From contig NZ_NPDU01000105.1 in NCBI RefSeq assembly GCF_002811985.1, forward strand, positions 1-12,010: 12,010 bases of DNA, given 5' to 3'. Below the pieces are notes generated by a model. That model saw nothing but the letters and a program-made list of their open reading frames with translations. It made no database searches and was not told the DNA's origin. The position numbers and the translations under genes were made by a program. Below are positions 1-7,390 of the stretch, piece by piece; within the stretch, counting starts at the first letter, position 1, and each line of letters opens with the position of its first letter. The stretch is from Leptospira adleri (GTDB lineage: Bacteria > Spirochaetota > Leptospiria > Leptospirales > Leptospiraceae).

Positions 1-122
1 TTTATTCAAAATACAGCATTATAATTCAGTTGTCAAATCACTTTTAAAACCAAAAACTGCCGTTCTTTCTATTGTCATATTTCGGAAGCACATCTCCTAC
101 GAAGAAATTTGGCGGTCGTTTC
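1..122. other. AT-rich stretch, end of an adjoining cassette body, no supported gene
   Basis: This AT-rich DNA lies outside the first repeat and probably is the end of a further cassette body that continues beyond the window. On the minus strand a frame of about 24 codons starts ATG-TGC-TTC near position 89 and ends near 15. An AGGAG directly abuts that ATG, which is too close for a normal ribosome binding site, so I do not call it a gene. Nothing else is recognisable. Confidence 0.4.
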
Positions 123-301
123 GTCTAACGAAAGAGTCTCCTCGACGTTGCGTCCGCAAGCGCAATAGCGCGATGCGGTTGGCACGAGGTTCGAGTGAGC
201 CTTTGCGAACGGCTCGCGAACCGAAGTGACAAAGCAATGTGCGGAGCCGGAGTGAGGGTTGCATGAGCAATCCCGAACGGAGCGAGGAGACGAAGTTAGG
301 C
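123..301. repeat. attC-like cassette recombination site 1 (family A)
   Basis: The site begins with core GTCTAAC (123-129) and ends with GTTAGGC (295-301), fitting the integron pattern RYYYAAC...GTTRRRY. Inside the cores are L-like boxes GTCTCCTCG on the left and CGAGGAGAC on the right, fully complementary, with spacers of 6 and 3 nt. The interior holds hairpin-forming pairs GGTTCG/CGAACC and GGGTTGC/GCAATCCC. Sites 7 and 9 share this family. At 179 bp it is longer than most attC sites. Open frames crossing it are products of the GC-rich repeat. Calling it an attC is inference from structure, because no integrase is visible. Confidence 0.75.
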
Positions 302-315
302 GCAGTCATGCATTG

Positions 316-1350
316 TTAAAATAAAGAATTATGCCGTGCGAGAAACTTTTCATCATCCACATTATCTAGAGACATTTCAGGGAAAAATATATTCTTAAAA
401 TAATCGGAGAGATTCATGTTTGAAAATTGAAAATTGTTGAAATTCTTAAACATGTCCTGATAACGCTCCATAGTGTTACCGTCATCGTCTAAAGTTATCG
501 AGCTTATGCTTTTCAAATTAAAACATTTTTTCAGCGCTGAACCAATAAAATATTTTAAATACGAATCACTTTGAGGCATCGAAAATCCAAGAAATATTAT
601 GTGATTGGCATCCCGAATCTCCTGAGAAGCTTTTATCCAAATCTCCCTAAAGTCTTCATCCTTTCCTTTTGACCAGCTCGGAAGGATTATATCTGTATCT
701 ATCGATCCATGAATTTTAACTACGTTATTTTCTAAAAGAAACTCAGATTTTTTAATATCCAACCCATTACTCATCATGTAATCAAATATTTTTTCAATCG
801 TCAGATCATAATTAAAGGTTACAATTGAGTTTTTACTTAATTGACTATCTTTATATTGAAACGAAACTGATTCTATTATCGAATGTTGAGAAAAATTGAA
901 TCTTATATCTATCGCAAAAATACAACATATGAAAGCAATCAAATATGTATAATTCTTTCCTAACACCGCATTTGCACTTTCGGCTAAAGTCACGCGGCCC
1001 GTAATTAGTGATTGTTCTTTTCGAGAATTCGGCACATATATTTCATGCGTACTTTCTTTTATAACCGTTTTAATGTATTCCTTATAAAGGACAATCTCTG
1101 AATCATTATCCCCTAACCATTGTTCCATTTCAAGTACAGACAAAACGCTTTCAATATTTTGAAGATCAATGTTCAAATATCTTCGTATTGAGTCTAATTG
1201 ATCCATCAGATAATAAACATTTTCGAAGGTCTTATATTTACTTGTATTCGATGCATACAAGTCTTTAGATCGTGTAACGAAATTTTGCATAGTTGGAATT
1301 CCAACTAAAGCAGAAACTCCTGCTCCAAGGATAAAAACTTTCTTTTCCAT
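316..1350 (-). CDS. SIR2-like domain protein, probable NAD-degrading defence effector
   Basis: A 344-residue SIR2-fold protein. Residues 8-19 read LGAGVSALVGIP, the Rossmann GAGxSxxxGIP motif that binds NAD. Residues 178-186 read TFNYDLTIE, matching the N-Y-D signature of bacterial SIR2-like proteins. KIHGS around residue 215 supplies the likely catalytic histidine. HIIFLGFSMPQSDSYL (250-265) is the usual closing strand and helix. Such stand-alone SIR2-like proteins, rather than true sirtuin deacetylases, often act as NADases in anti-phage systems; that role is inferred. There is no zinc-binding cysteine module. The ATG lies about 18 nt inside the cassette boundary with no Shine-Dalgarno, so expression may depend on an upstream promoter. 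It is the only gene in its cassette, between sites 1 and 2. Confidence 0.85.
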   Translation of the reverse strand: MEKKVFILGAGVSALVGIPTMQNFVTRSKDLYASNTSKYKTFENVYYLMDQLDSIRRYLNIDLQNIESVLSVLEMEQWLGDNDSEIVLYKEYIKTVIKESTHEIYVPNSRKEQSLITGRVTLAESANAVLGKNYTYLIAFICCIFAIDIRFNFSQHSIIESVSFQYKDSQLSKNSIVTFNYDLTIEKIFDYMMSNGLDIKKSEFLLENNVVKIHGSIDTDIILPSWSKGKDEDFREIWIKASQEIRDANHIIFLGFSMPQSDSYLKYFIGSALKKCFNLKSISSITLDDDGNTMERYQDMFKNFNNFQFSNMNLSDYFKNIFFPEMSLDNVDDEKFLARHNSLF

Positions 1351-1367
1351 AAATTTTGCGTGATTGC

Positions 1368-1554
<187 letters not shown>

Positions 1555-1671
1555 GCTCGTTCCGCGAGCCAAAAAAAACTATAAATTGCGCGCTGAGACT
1601 AAAAGCGAAACCACGCGCAATTCTCTTTTCCCAAATTCGCCTAAACCCAAATAGAAGCGAAGCGGAATGGC
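1555..1671. repeat. ORF-less palindromic cassette body, copy 1
   Basis: This short segment between two attC-like sites has ends that are inverted repeats, GTTATGCGC plus TTCCGC on the left and GCGGAAT plus GCGCATAAC on the right (the outer cores belong to sites 2 and 3). An inner pair AATTGCGCG/CGCGCAATT can fold as well. No convincing gene is present. A near-identical copy lies at 5994-6109, again between a family B and a family C site. It could be a geneless cassette, a relic, or a structured element with its own role. Confidence 0.6.
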
Positions 1672-1855
<184 letters not shown>

Positions 1856-1915
1856 GCTGTGCCGCCGCCCCGAATCCTAATCGGCGACGCCAAGGACGGC
1901 GGAGACGATTAGTAA
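1856..1915. repeat. End inverted repeat and GC-rich hairpin of the KAP cassette
   Basis: Immediately beyond site 3, the sequence TGCCGCCGCCCC is an inverted counterpart of the GGGGCGCGGCA at 4665-4675 on the far side of the cassette. It is followed by a hairpin with stem CTAATCG (1877-1883) and CGATTAG (1906-1912), enclosing an inner GCC/GGC pair. It sits just downstream of the minus-strand HTH gene and could stop its transcription, but there is no clear U-run. The same structure occurs at 6294-6352. Confidence 0.55.
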
Positions 1916-1923
1916 TAGCACTT

Positions 1924-2346
1924 TTAACTTTTCTTTAAGTTCTTTCTAAGAGTTGAATATTGATTAATCAAATCTTTAAAAGTATTTCTCTCTTGAGGAG
2001 AAAGATCTAAGAGATTCTTGATAATATCTTTAACACCTTCGGTGTTTTTCATCTGGTTAAATAATTGATCGTCGTCTTTCACCTTACGAGTAACTCCTTT
2101 CGTGTAAATGACGGGAGTTACAGGTTGTGCATCATCGACTAACCAATTTAAGTCAGCACCAAATTCAGAATTTATAAAATACAGAAACGACGGAGCAAAG
2201 GATTCGATCCTACCAGTAAGTTTACTGTTCAATCCGCCAGGAGTCAGATTCAGTTTTTGGGCAACTTGTCGTTGGCTAATCCCTGCCGCTTCAAACACAG
2301 CCTTGATCTTCTCGCCAATTAGTTTTACCGAATTTTCCGTTGCCAT
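1924..2346 (-). CDS. XRE-family HTH regulator, repressor-like (copy 1)
   Basis: A 140-residue DNA-binding protein. The helix-turn-helix lies at about residues 22-45 (GISQRQVAQKLNLTPGGLNS), followed by FGADLNWLVDD, a phrase typical of phage-repressor-like XRE domains. The C-terminal 60 residues are charged and lack a peptidase or sensor motif that I can recognise. It is divergent from the HTH gene at 2437, sharing a 90-bp intergenic region with a perfect palindrome, so autoregulation and control of the partner are likely. The homologue at 6388-6801 is clearly related but only moderately similar by eye, in contrast to the nearly identical partner proteins. No Shine-Dalgarno precedes the ATG, so the transcript may be nearly leaderless. 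Confidence 0.85.
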   Translation of the reverse strand: MATENSVKLIGEKIKAVFEAAGISQRQVAQKLNLTPGGLNSKLTGRIESFAPSFLYFINSEFGADLNWLVDDAQPVTPVIYTKGVTRKVKDDDQLFNQMKNTEGVKDIIKNLLDLSPQERNTFKDLINQYSTLRKNLKKS

Positions 2347-2371
2347 TGTATATAATCAAATAAAATACGTT

Positions 2372-2400
2372 TTGACAAATATATTCATACTGAATACACT
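2372..2400 (+). promoter_or_regulatory. Promoter of the plus-strand HTH gene, with palindromic operator
   Basis: A consensus -35 TTGACA (2372-2377) is followed 17 bp later by a -10-like TACACT (2395-2400). Between and into the -10 lies a perfect dyad TATTCA-TAC-TGAATA (2382-2396), well placed for a repressor dimer to block RNA polymerase. The likely ligand is one of the two flanking HTH proteins; which one is not shown by the sequence. The same DNA must also carry the minus-strand promoter of the divergent gene. Confidence 0.65.
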
Positions 2401-2436
2401 TGGCTTTATGTATTAACGCATGATTTAGGAGCATCT

Positions 2437-2760
2437 ATGCCAGACCAGTATCCGGAAAGCAGAAAAAGACGCTTCTGGTGGCCTTTCCGCGCCCAAAATC
2501 TATCCTCAGAGCAAACTAAAGCGCCTTTTGAAGGGGAAATATCTAAGGAAGAGCAGAAAGCTTTTTTTGATCGATTAAGAACAGCGAGGATTGAAGCTAA
2601 TTTAACTCAAACTCAAGTTGCAAAGAAACTCGGAAGACATCAAAGTTATATTTCTCAGATGGAATCCGGTAAACGTCGATTATTGATCGAAGACTTTTAT
2701 ATGTTGTTCAAACTTTATAATAAACCTCCTGACTATTTCTATTCCGTATTTTCTAAGTAA
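2437..2760 (+). CDS. XRE-family HTH protein (copy 1)
   Basis: A 107-residue protein with a strongly basic, tryptophan-containing N-terminus (SRKRRFWWPFR, residues 8-18), a linker, then an XRE helix-turn-helix at about residues 51-80 (RIEANLTQTQVAKKLGRHQS, then YISQMESGKR). The end is NKPPDYFYSVFSK. The ATG at 2437 has a good ribosome binding site, TAGGAG, 4-5 nt upstream. It runs against the array direction and converges on the KAP-like gene, separated by a hairpin-rich tail. The copy at 6873-7217 is almost identical over the shared part. It is likely a transcription factor working with the divergent HTH partner, or an antitoxin-like regulator of the neighbouring NTPase; the second role is speculative. 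Confidence 0.85.
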   Translation: MPDQYPESRKRRFWWPFRAQNLSSEQTKAPFEGEISKEEQKAFFDRLRTARIEANLTQTQVAKKLGRHQSYISQMESGKRRLLIEDFYMLFKLYNKPPDYFYSVFSK

Positions 2761-2923
2761 TGATTTAATGAAATCGAACGATTTCGCCCGAGTAAAATCT
2801 GCGAAGCAGTTTTAACGAGGGCGAAAAGATAGATAGAACGACTAGTTTTACTGTCCCGATCGCGAAGCGTTCGGGTGTCACGGTTCTTGCCTTTCCAAAA
2901 TGCAAGAACCGTGACAAGTTAAA
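2761..2923. terminator. Four-hairpin tail between convergent genes (copy 1)
   Basis: Four stems follow one another. GAAATCG/CGATTTC spans 2770-2785. A long imperfect hairpin from CGCCC to GGGCG, with core CTGC-gaa-GCAG, spans 2785-2823. CCCGA/TCGGG with inner CGC-gaa-GCG spans 2855-2875. A perfect 15-bp stem, TGTCACGGTTCTTGC with its complement, spans 2876-2916. Placed between convergent genes it would suit a two-way terminator, but no long U-run follows. The conserved architecture in the second copy also leaves room for a structured RNA. Confidence 0.55.
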
Positions 2924-4594
2924 TTAATCGTCTATATCAATCCCGAATTTTTTTACTCTTAACCAGTTTAACTTACTTTCTTTTGCGATTCGTTTTAACG
3001 CTTCTTTTGCCCGCTTCCCAATTTGAATTTGATTTTCATTTGCATTAATATATCTCCCAAATCTTAAGCACTCTCTTACAAACATTGGAAGATTCTGGCC
3101 CGTTTGAGATTTAAAGATTCGAAAATAATCATCTACCGATGTATTCGCGAGGACTATTTCGTCTTCTTCTCTCAAAGCGCCACGATCAACTAATCTCATA
3201 AAAACTGCTTCTATATTTTCACTTAATTTGGATTTTATATAGAAATCAGAAAATTTTCTTCTGATTTCTACGTCGTTCATATCTCCAAAAATATAACTTC
3301 CATTCAAATTAAAAAGTTCCGTTTCATTTTTCCTTGCTTCCATATAATAATCGATTAGTTCTGAAGCTCTATCAGAAAGATTTAAATTACGGAATAAAGT
3401 TACTGCCCCATTCAAGTTTATCGGCGTAATATTTTGAACATTTTTCTTGAAACTTTCATAAATAGACGAAATCACTTCTTCCTCATTATTCTCAAAGCTT
3501 TCGTGATATAAACGCCAAGCCTCAGTATGAAACAGATCTAATTTTGAAGCTAAGACCTCTTTATTTTTCTTTTCTGAAATTTCTTCAAAAATAGATCGCT
3601 CCAAATAACCTGATTCGATAATCTCCAATAAAACTAAATCCATATCTGAAACAGAAGTAAATCCATAATCACTGAGCATTATCCGCCACCGTTCGTAGTT
3701 CGAATTTTCTACAGCTTTATTATCATAAAAGTTATTAGCAATATCTAAGACTATTTCGAGTGGAGGAGTTTCATCGCTTGCAGAATAATAACACCAAGAA
3801 AACAAAGCTAGAGAACGAAATATTCTTTCAACGGTTTCCGTTTCATATTTTTTAACATAAGGTTCAACCAATAGGAAGAGATTTTCAATTTTTTTTAAAA
3901 TACGGATATTTTTTATTTCTAATTCTTGGGACAAGTTACGTAAATAGTCGTATAACTCGCCACTACCTGTGTATGCGATTGAAGCACATTCAGCTGGCGA
4001 AGGAGCAAATTTTAATTCAATATCTACAACTTTTTCTTTATATTTAAAATAATCGTCTAACCCCTCCTCACCTTCGTTAAGAAGTATGACAATTTTACAA
4101 TTTCTTTGCTCTTTTAAAAAAGAAATATATCCAAGTAAATCCTTTAAAGGTAATCCTTTCCCAATACGCTCTAAATCATCGATGCAAACAATAGTCTTCG
4201 ATAAGGCCAAAGAAGAAAAGAATGTAACTGCATTGGAAAAATTTCGAACATAGGGTCCTTCTTTGATAAATCCGATCAACTTCCGACCAGAAGATTCAAA
4301 AATTGCTTTGGCATTCTCTTTTAAAGTCTTTAAGCTAGGTGTTGTTCCAATCAAATTTCTTTTTATTGAATTTTCGAAAGCCGCGTATTTTAAAGCCTCT
4401 AAAGAATTAATTCCAAATAAGGAAATGTATGAGTATCTTTCAAAAGATATTTCATTTCTACTTTTAGCTTCTAAAAGAACTTTATTCCAAGTATAGGTCT
4501 TTCCGGATCCCCAAGCACCTTTAATTGCAAGAACTTCTGGGAGATCGCTTTTTAAAAAAATATTGATCTGAGACTTAATAGTATCCAAAGACAT
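2924..4594 (-). CDS. KAP-like P-loop NTPase, probable defence protein
   Basis: A 556-residue NTPase. Walker A is GAWGSGKT (residues 26-33) close to the N-terminus, and Walker B is TIVCIDDLER (134-143), the DDLxR form typical of KAP-type P-loop proteins. KIVILLNEGE (168-177) resembles the following sensor strand. The remaining 350 residues are mostly helical and charged, with no motif that I recognise and no obvious membrane segment, unlike KAP proteins with inserted helices. KAP NTPases are known from phage-exclusion proteins such as PifA of plasmid F; a defence role here is inferred from that and from the neighbours. The start ATG has no clear Shine-Dalgarno. It shares its cassette with a divergent HTH pair at its 3' side and is the counterpart of the HEPN/ATPase operon in the second such cassette. 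Confidence 0.75.
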   Translation of the reverse strand: MSLDTIKSQINIFLKSDLPEVLAIKGAWGSGKTYTWNKVLLEAKSRNEISFERYSYISLFGINSLEALKYAAFENSIKRNLIGTTPSLKTLKENAKAIFESSGRKLIGFIKEGPYVRNFSNAVTFFSSLALSKTIVCIDDLERIGKGLPLKDLLGYISFLKEQRNCKIVILLNEGEEGLDDYFKYKEKVVDIELKFAPSPAECASIAYTGSGELYDYLRNLSQELEIKNIRILKKIENLFLLVEPYVKKYETETVERIFRSLALFSWCYYSASDETPPLEIVLDIANNFYDNKAVENSNYERWRIMLSDYGFTSVSDMDLVLLEIIESGYLERSIFEEISEKKNKEVLASKLDLFHTEAWRLYHESFENNEEEVISSIYESFKKNVQNITPINLNGAVTLFRNLNLSDRASELIDYYMEARKNETELFNLNGSYIFGDMNDVEIRRKFSDFYIKSKLSENIEAVFMRLVDRGALREEDEIVLANTSVDDYFRIFKSQTGQNLPMFVRECLRFGRYINANENQIQIGKRAKEALKRIAKESKLNWLRVKKFGIDIDD

Positions 4595-4678
4595 TATATT
4601 AATTAAATCTTAAAAATTCATCGAAGGACTTTAGCCAGCCACGGACGGCAGGCGCTATAATGAGGGGCGCGGCATGGC
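4595..4678. repeat. 5' end of the KAP cassette: leader and end inverted repeat
   Basis: The stretch holds an AT-rich leader before the KAP gene, then a hairpin GCCAGCC-acggac-GGCAGGC (4634-4653, one mismatch), then a GGGGCGCGGCA block and GCAGATAAC entering site 4. These last blocks are inverted relative to 1849-1872, so the cassette has extended inverted ends. The counterpart upstream of the HEPN gene is at 9434-9482. A promoter for the KAP gene may lie here, but I see no convincing -35/-10 pair. Confidence 0.5.
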
Positions 4679-4863
<185 letters not shown>

Positions 4864-4875
4864 GAAGGACCGAAA

Positions 4876-5781
4876 TTAAATAGATTTAATTATAAATTTA
4901 ATAACCGAACCAGTTATATTAAGAATAAAATTAGACAAACTTTCTGTAGCAAGAGCCTCTGGATCAGTGCCGACTCCCTTTCCATGGCCTGAAGTTCTAT
5001 TTCTTATAGTAGGAATTCCACTTTCTAAGATTGCACGTAGACTTCCTATGTAAGTTTGCATGTATGAAGGAAAAAATGTATTCTGAAAAAGCAAATCAAT
5101 AAGTCTTTTCGAAGTATCTTTTTTATCATATGAAATTTTTCTCTTCTCACAGGCTAATTTGAGACTCGATTCAAATGCTTTCAATGAATCTGCAATAGCT
5201 TCTGAATATCTTCCATGTCGAAAATGTTCATGGGCTGATAAATATTCATTATTAATATTTAAATATTCTTTTCCGTGAATTAATTTTAAAGTATCTTGAA
5301 CTGTTTCTTTATGGAGTAATTCAGAATCAATTTTAACTATGATTCCATCTTCTATCTTAAACCCAATCCCTGCTTCACGAAAGCGGCTATTTACTTCTTT
5401 TATAGCCTCTGAACTAGTGATTTTTCCAGGATAGTATAAATTATCTTTTACCAAAGATAATGCTTTTCCAAATAATTCTATGCCATCGAGCACACGTTCA
5501 ACATTCTTTTCCCTTAATATAAAATTTAAATAATCATCTATTGGAGATTGATGGCTTGAAATTAGGAAAAAAACACCATATTCTTTGAGTAAAATGCGGT
5601 GAACATCTTCTAAAAGTTCTCTTACTTGGTAACGTTCTTCCTCTCCTCCTATCGACTTTAATACGTCATTAATAATATGAATAAATTGAACTCTCAAAGT
5701 CTCTGGCAGTACATCGTAGCGATAAATATCGGGAACTTCCCCTCTCATCTGTTTTTGTCTTTTCGAAAATATATTATACAT
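4876..5781 (-). CDS. AbiJ/STM4504-like protein with C-terminal HEPN (Abi_C-like) domain
   Basis: A 301-residue protein whose N-terminus (MYNIFSKRQKQMRGEVPDIY, then RYDVLPETLRVQ) is the recognisable opening of the STM4504/CBY_0614 family, related to the AbiJ N-terminal domain. The C-terminal part carries RNRTSGH at residues 260-266, an exact RNx4H motif of HEPN ribonucleases, followed by GKG as in Abi_C domains. These families are associated with abortive infection, where the HEPN domain would cleave RNA on activation. Catalytic residues look intact. The ATG lies about 25 nt from the cassette boundary without a Shine-Dalgarno, like the SIR2 gene. It is alone in its cassette, between sites 4 and 5, and full length. 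Confidence 0.85.
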   Translation of the reverse strand: MYNIFSKRQKQMRGEVPDIYRYDVLPETLRVQFIHIINDVLKSIGGEEERYQVRELLEDVHRILLKEYGVFFLISSHQSPIDDYLNFILREKNVERVLDGIELFGKALSLVKDNLYYPGKITSSEAIKEVNSRFREAGIGFKIEDGIIVKIDSELLHKETVQDTLKLIHGKEYLNINNEYLSAHEHFRHGRYSEAIADSLKAFESSLKLACEKRKISYDKKDTSKRLIDLLFQNTFFPSYMQTYIGSLRAILESGIPTIRNRTSGHGKGVGTDPEALATESLSNFILNITGSVIKFIIKSI

Positions 5782-5806
5782 ACTTTTATTAATTATTCGG
5801 TCTTGC

Positions 5807-5993
<187 letters not shown>

Positions 5994-6109
5994 GCTGTTC
6001 CGCGAGCCAAGAAAAGCTATAAATTGCGCGCTGAGACAAAAAGCGAAACCACGCGCAATTCTCTTTTCCCAATCTCGTCTAAACCCAAATGAAAGCGAAG
6101 CGGAATGGC
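5994..6109. repeat. ORF-less palindromic cassette body, copy 2
   Basis: This is the same short body as 1555-1671, with ends GTTATGCGC/GCGCATAAC and TTCCGC/GCGGAA, plus the inner AATTGCGCG/CGCGCAATT pair. Differences from copy 1 are scattered substitutions and small indels, mostly outside the paired parts. No gene is present. Confidence 0.6.
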
Positions 6110-6293
6110 GCATAACGACAAGTGATTGTCGACGTTCGCGGTTCTGGAGCGTGCCTAAGCACGCGGAAGAATTGGCGCGAGGCTTGAGCGACATTAGTCG
6201 CGGCTCGCAAGCCGAGTGACAAAGCGAATGTGGCGAAGCCCAAGCAAGGGGCGCGAAGCGAACCCGAAGCGCAGCGACAATTTTTAGTTATCT
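6110..6293. repeat. attC-like cassette recombination site 6 (family C)
   Basis: Cores are GCATAAC (6110-6116) and GTTATCT (6287-6293). L-like boxes ATTGTCG and CGACAAT are complementary, with spacers of 8 and 5 nt. It is the counterpart of site 3. The internal hairpin has changed on both arms: the GCGCGctaaaCGCGC type of site 3 here reads GCGTGcctaagCACGC, a compensated change. Confidence 0.75.
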
Positions 6294-6352
6294 GCTGTGC
6301 CGCCGCCCCGAATTCTAATCGGCGACGCCAAGGACGGCGGAGGCGATTAGTG
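6294..6352. repeat. End inverted repeat and hairpin of the HEPN/ATPase cassette
   Basis: Equivalent to 1856-1915. TGCCGCCGCCCC follows the core and is inverted relative to the GGGACGCGGCA at 9468-9478. The hairpin stem is CTAATCG (6315-6321) with CGATTAG (6344-6350). It may act as a terminator for the HTH gene at 6388. From 6353 to 6387 nothing further is seen. Confidence 0.55.
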
Positions 6353-6387
6353 GGTGCCTATAAAATTGCGATTTAAGATTTAAATGA

Positions 6388-6801
6388 TTACTTCTTTTTC
6401 GCAAATTCAGAAGCGACATCAGCAATTATTTTTCTTTGTTCAGGAGAAATCTGTAATAGAGTTTTTACGATTTCTTTTAACCCTTTTGTATTTTTGATTT
6501 TACTGAATAAAATTTTATCCTCATCCATCTGAAAAACCGGTCCTTCATCAGATGAAGAATACAAAACAGGTTTAATCGATCTTGAATCATCTAAAAGCCA
6601 ATCAAGGTTAATTTTATATCTTTCCTTAAAGGAAGTTAAGAACGTCTGAGACAAAGATTCTACTCTACCCTGAATGATATTATTTAATCCTGCCGGAGTA
6701 ATATTTAACTCAGGAGCCGCTTCCTTTTGACTTTCGCCGTGATCTTGAAGAACTGCTTGTACCTTCTTTCCGACTAATTTTTCAGTTTTCTTTGAGGTCA
6801 T
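6388..6801 (-). CDS. XRE-family HTH regulator, repressor-like (copy 2)
   Basis: A 137-residue homologue of the regulator at 1924-2346. The helix-turn-helix is at about residues 22-45 (GESQKEAAPELNITPAGLNN), followed by INLDWLLDD. Much of the recognition helix region and the C-terminal tail differ from copy 1, far more than the partner proteins differ from each other. Its divergent intergenic region also has a different dyad, so the two repressors may have separate specificities. The ATG at 6801 has a short AT-rich leader without a clear Shine-Dalgarno. Confidence 0.85.
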   Translation of the reverse strand: MTSKKTEKLVGKKVQAVLQDHGESQKEAAPELNITPAGLNNIIQGRVESLSQTFLTSFKERYKINLDWLLDDSRSIKPVLYSSSDEGPVFQMDEDKILFSKIKNTKGLKEIVKTLLQISPEQRKIIADVASEFAKKK

Positions 6802-6828
6802 TAAAAATACACTAATAAAATATTTATA

Positions 6829-6857
6829 TTGACATTAATTCACTTTTGGTGTATCAA
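6829..6857 (+). promoter_or_regulatory. Promoter of the second plus-strand HTH gene, with imperfect operator
   Basis: TTGACA (6829-6834) and TATCAA (6852-6857) are separated by 17 bp, the same geometry as in copy 1. The spacer contains an imperfect dyad ATTCAC-TTTTG-GTGTAT (6838-6854), in the same place as the copy-1 palindrome but with different sequence. The -10 lies downstream of the in-frame TTG at 6846, which argues that translation does not start there. Confidence 0.55.
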
Positions 6858-6872
6858 TGTATCTGGCAATAC

Positions 6873-7217
6873 ATGGGCGTTAAATTAGTATCCGGACCGT
6901 ACCCTCATTCGGAAAGCAGAAAAAGACGCTTCTGGTGGCCTTTCCGCGACCAAAATCCCTCCTCTGAGCAAACTAAAGCGAGTTTTACGAGTGAAATATC
7001 GAAGGAAGAGCAGAAGGCTTTCTTTGATCGGCTACGAACGGCGAGGATTGAAGCTAATTTAACTCAGGCTCAAGTTGCAAAACAACTCGGAAGACATCAA
7101 AGTTATATTTCACAGATGGAATCAGGTCAACGTCGATTATTAATCGAAGACTTTTATATTTTATTCAGACTTTATAATAAACCTCCTGAGTATTTCTATT
7201 CCGTATTTTCTAAGTGA
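6873..7217 (+). CDS. XRE-family HTH protein (copy 2)
   Basis: A 114-residue protein if started at the ATG at 6873. The open frame reaches back to a TTG at 6846, but that lies upstream of the predicted -10, so I prefer 6873, which gives a very short leader. Neither start has a good Shine-Dalgarno, unlike copy 1. From SESRKRRFWWPFR onward it is nearly identical to the protein at 2437-2760, including the basic N-terminal patch and the XRE helix-turn-helix (RIEANLTQAQVAKQLGRHQS). The strong conservation suggests a common target or recent duplication. It converges on the ATPase gene across a hairpin-rich tail. Confidence 0.8.
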   Translation: MGVKLVSGPYPHSESRKRRFWWPFRDQNPSSEQTKASFTSEISKEEQKAFFDRLRTARIEANLTQAQVAKQLGRHQSYISQMESGQRRLLIEDFYILFRLYNKPPEYFYSVFSK

Positions 7218-7390
7218 TGATTTTATGAAATCGAAGAATTTCACCCGAGTAAAATCTGCGAAGCAGTTTTAACGAGGGGTAAAAGCAGGGCAAAACGATT
7301 TACCAGCGCCACTCGATCGCGAAGTCTTCGAGTGGCGCGGTTCTTGCCGGTCCGCGATGCAAGAAGCGTAACAAGCTGAAATAAAAGAAC
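7218..7390. terminator. Hairpin-rich tail between convergent genes (copy 2)
   Basis: Equivalent to 2761-2923. The block around CTGC-gaa-GCAG (7247-7276) is almost identical to copy 1. The third stem is replaced by a perfect 11-bp stem GCGCCACTCGA (7306-7316) and TCGAGTGGCGC (7328-7338), so pairing is kept while sequence changes. The last stem is shortened to TTCTTGC/GCAAGAA (7341-7347 and 7359-7365). It is probably a transcription barrier between convergent genes; a structured RNA is possible. Confidence 0.5.

Noticed and set aside
97..309. Minus-strand open frame of 70 codons
   Set aside because: It lies almost wholly inside attC-like site 1; GC-rich repeat sequence keeps several frames open, and similar frames occur in the other sites.
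6846..6872. TTG start for the second plus-strand HTH gene
   Set aside because: It lies upstream of the predicted -10 (6852-6857), and the added residues have no counterpart in copy 1.
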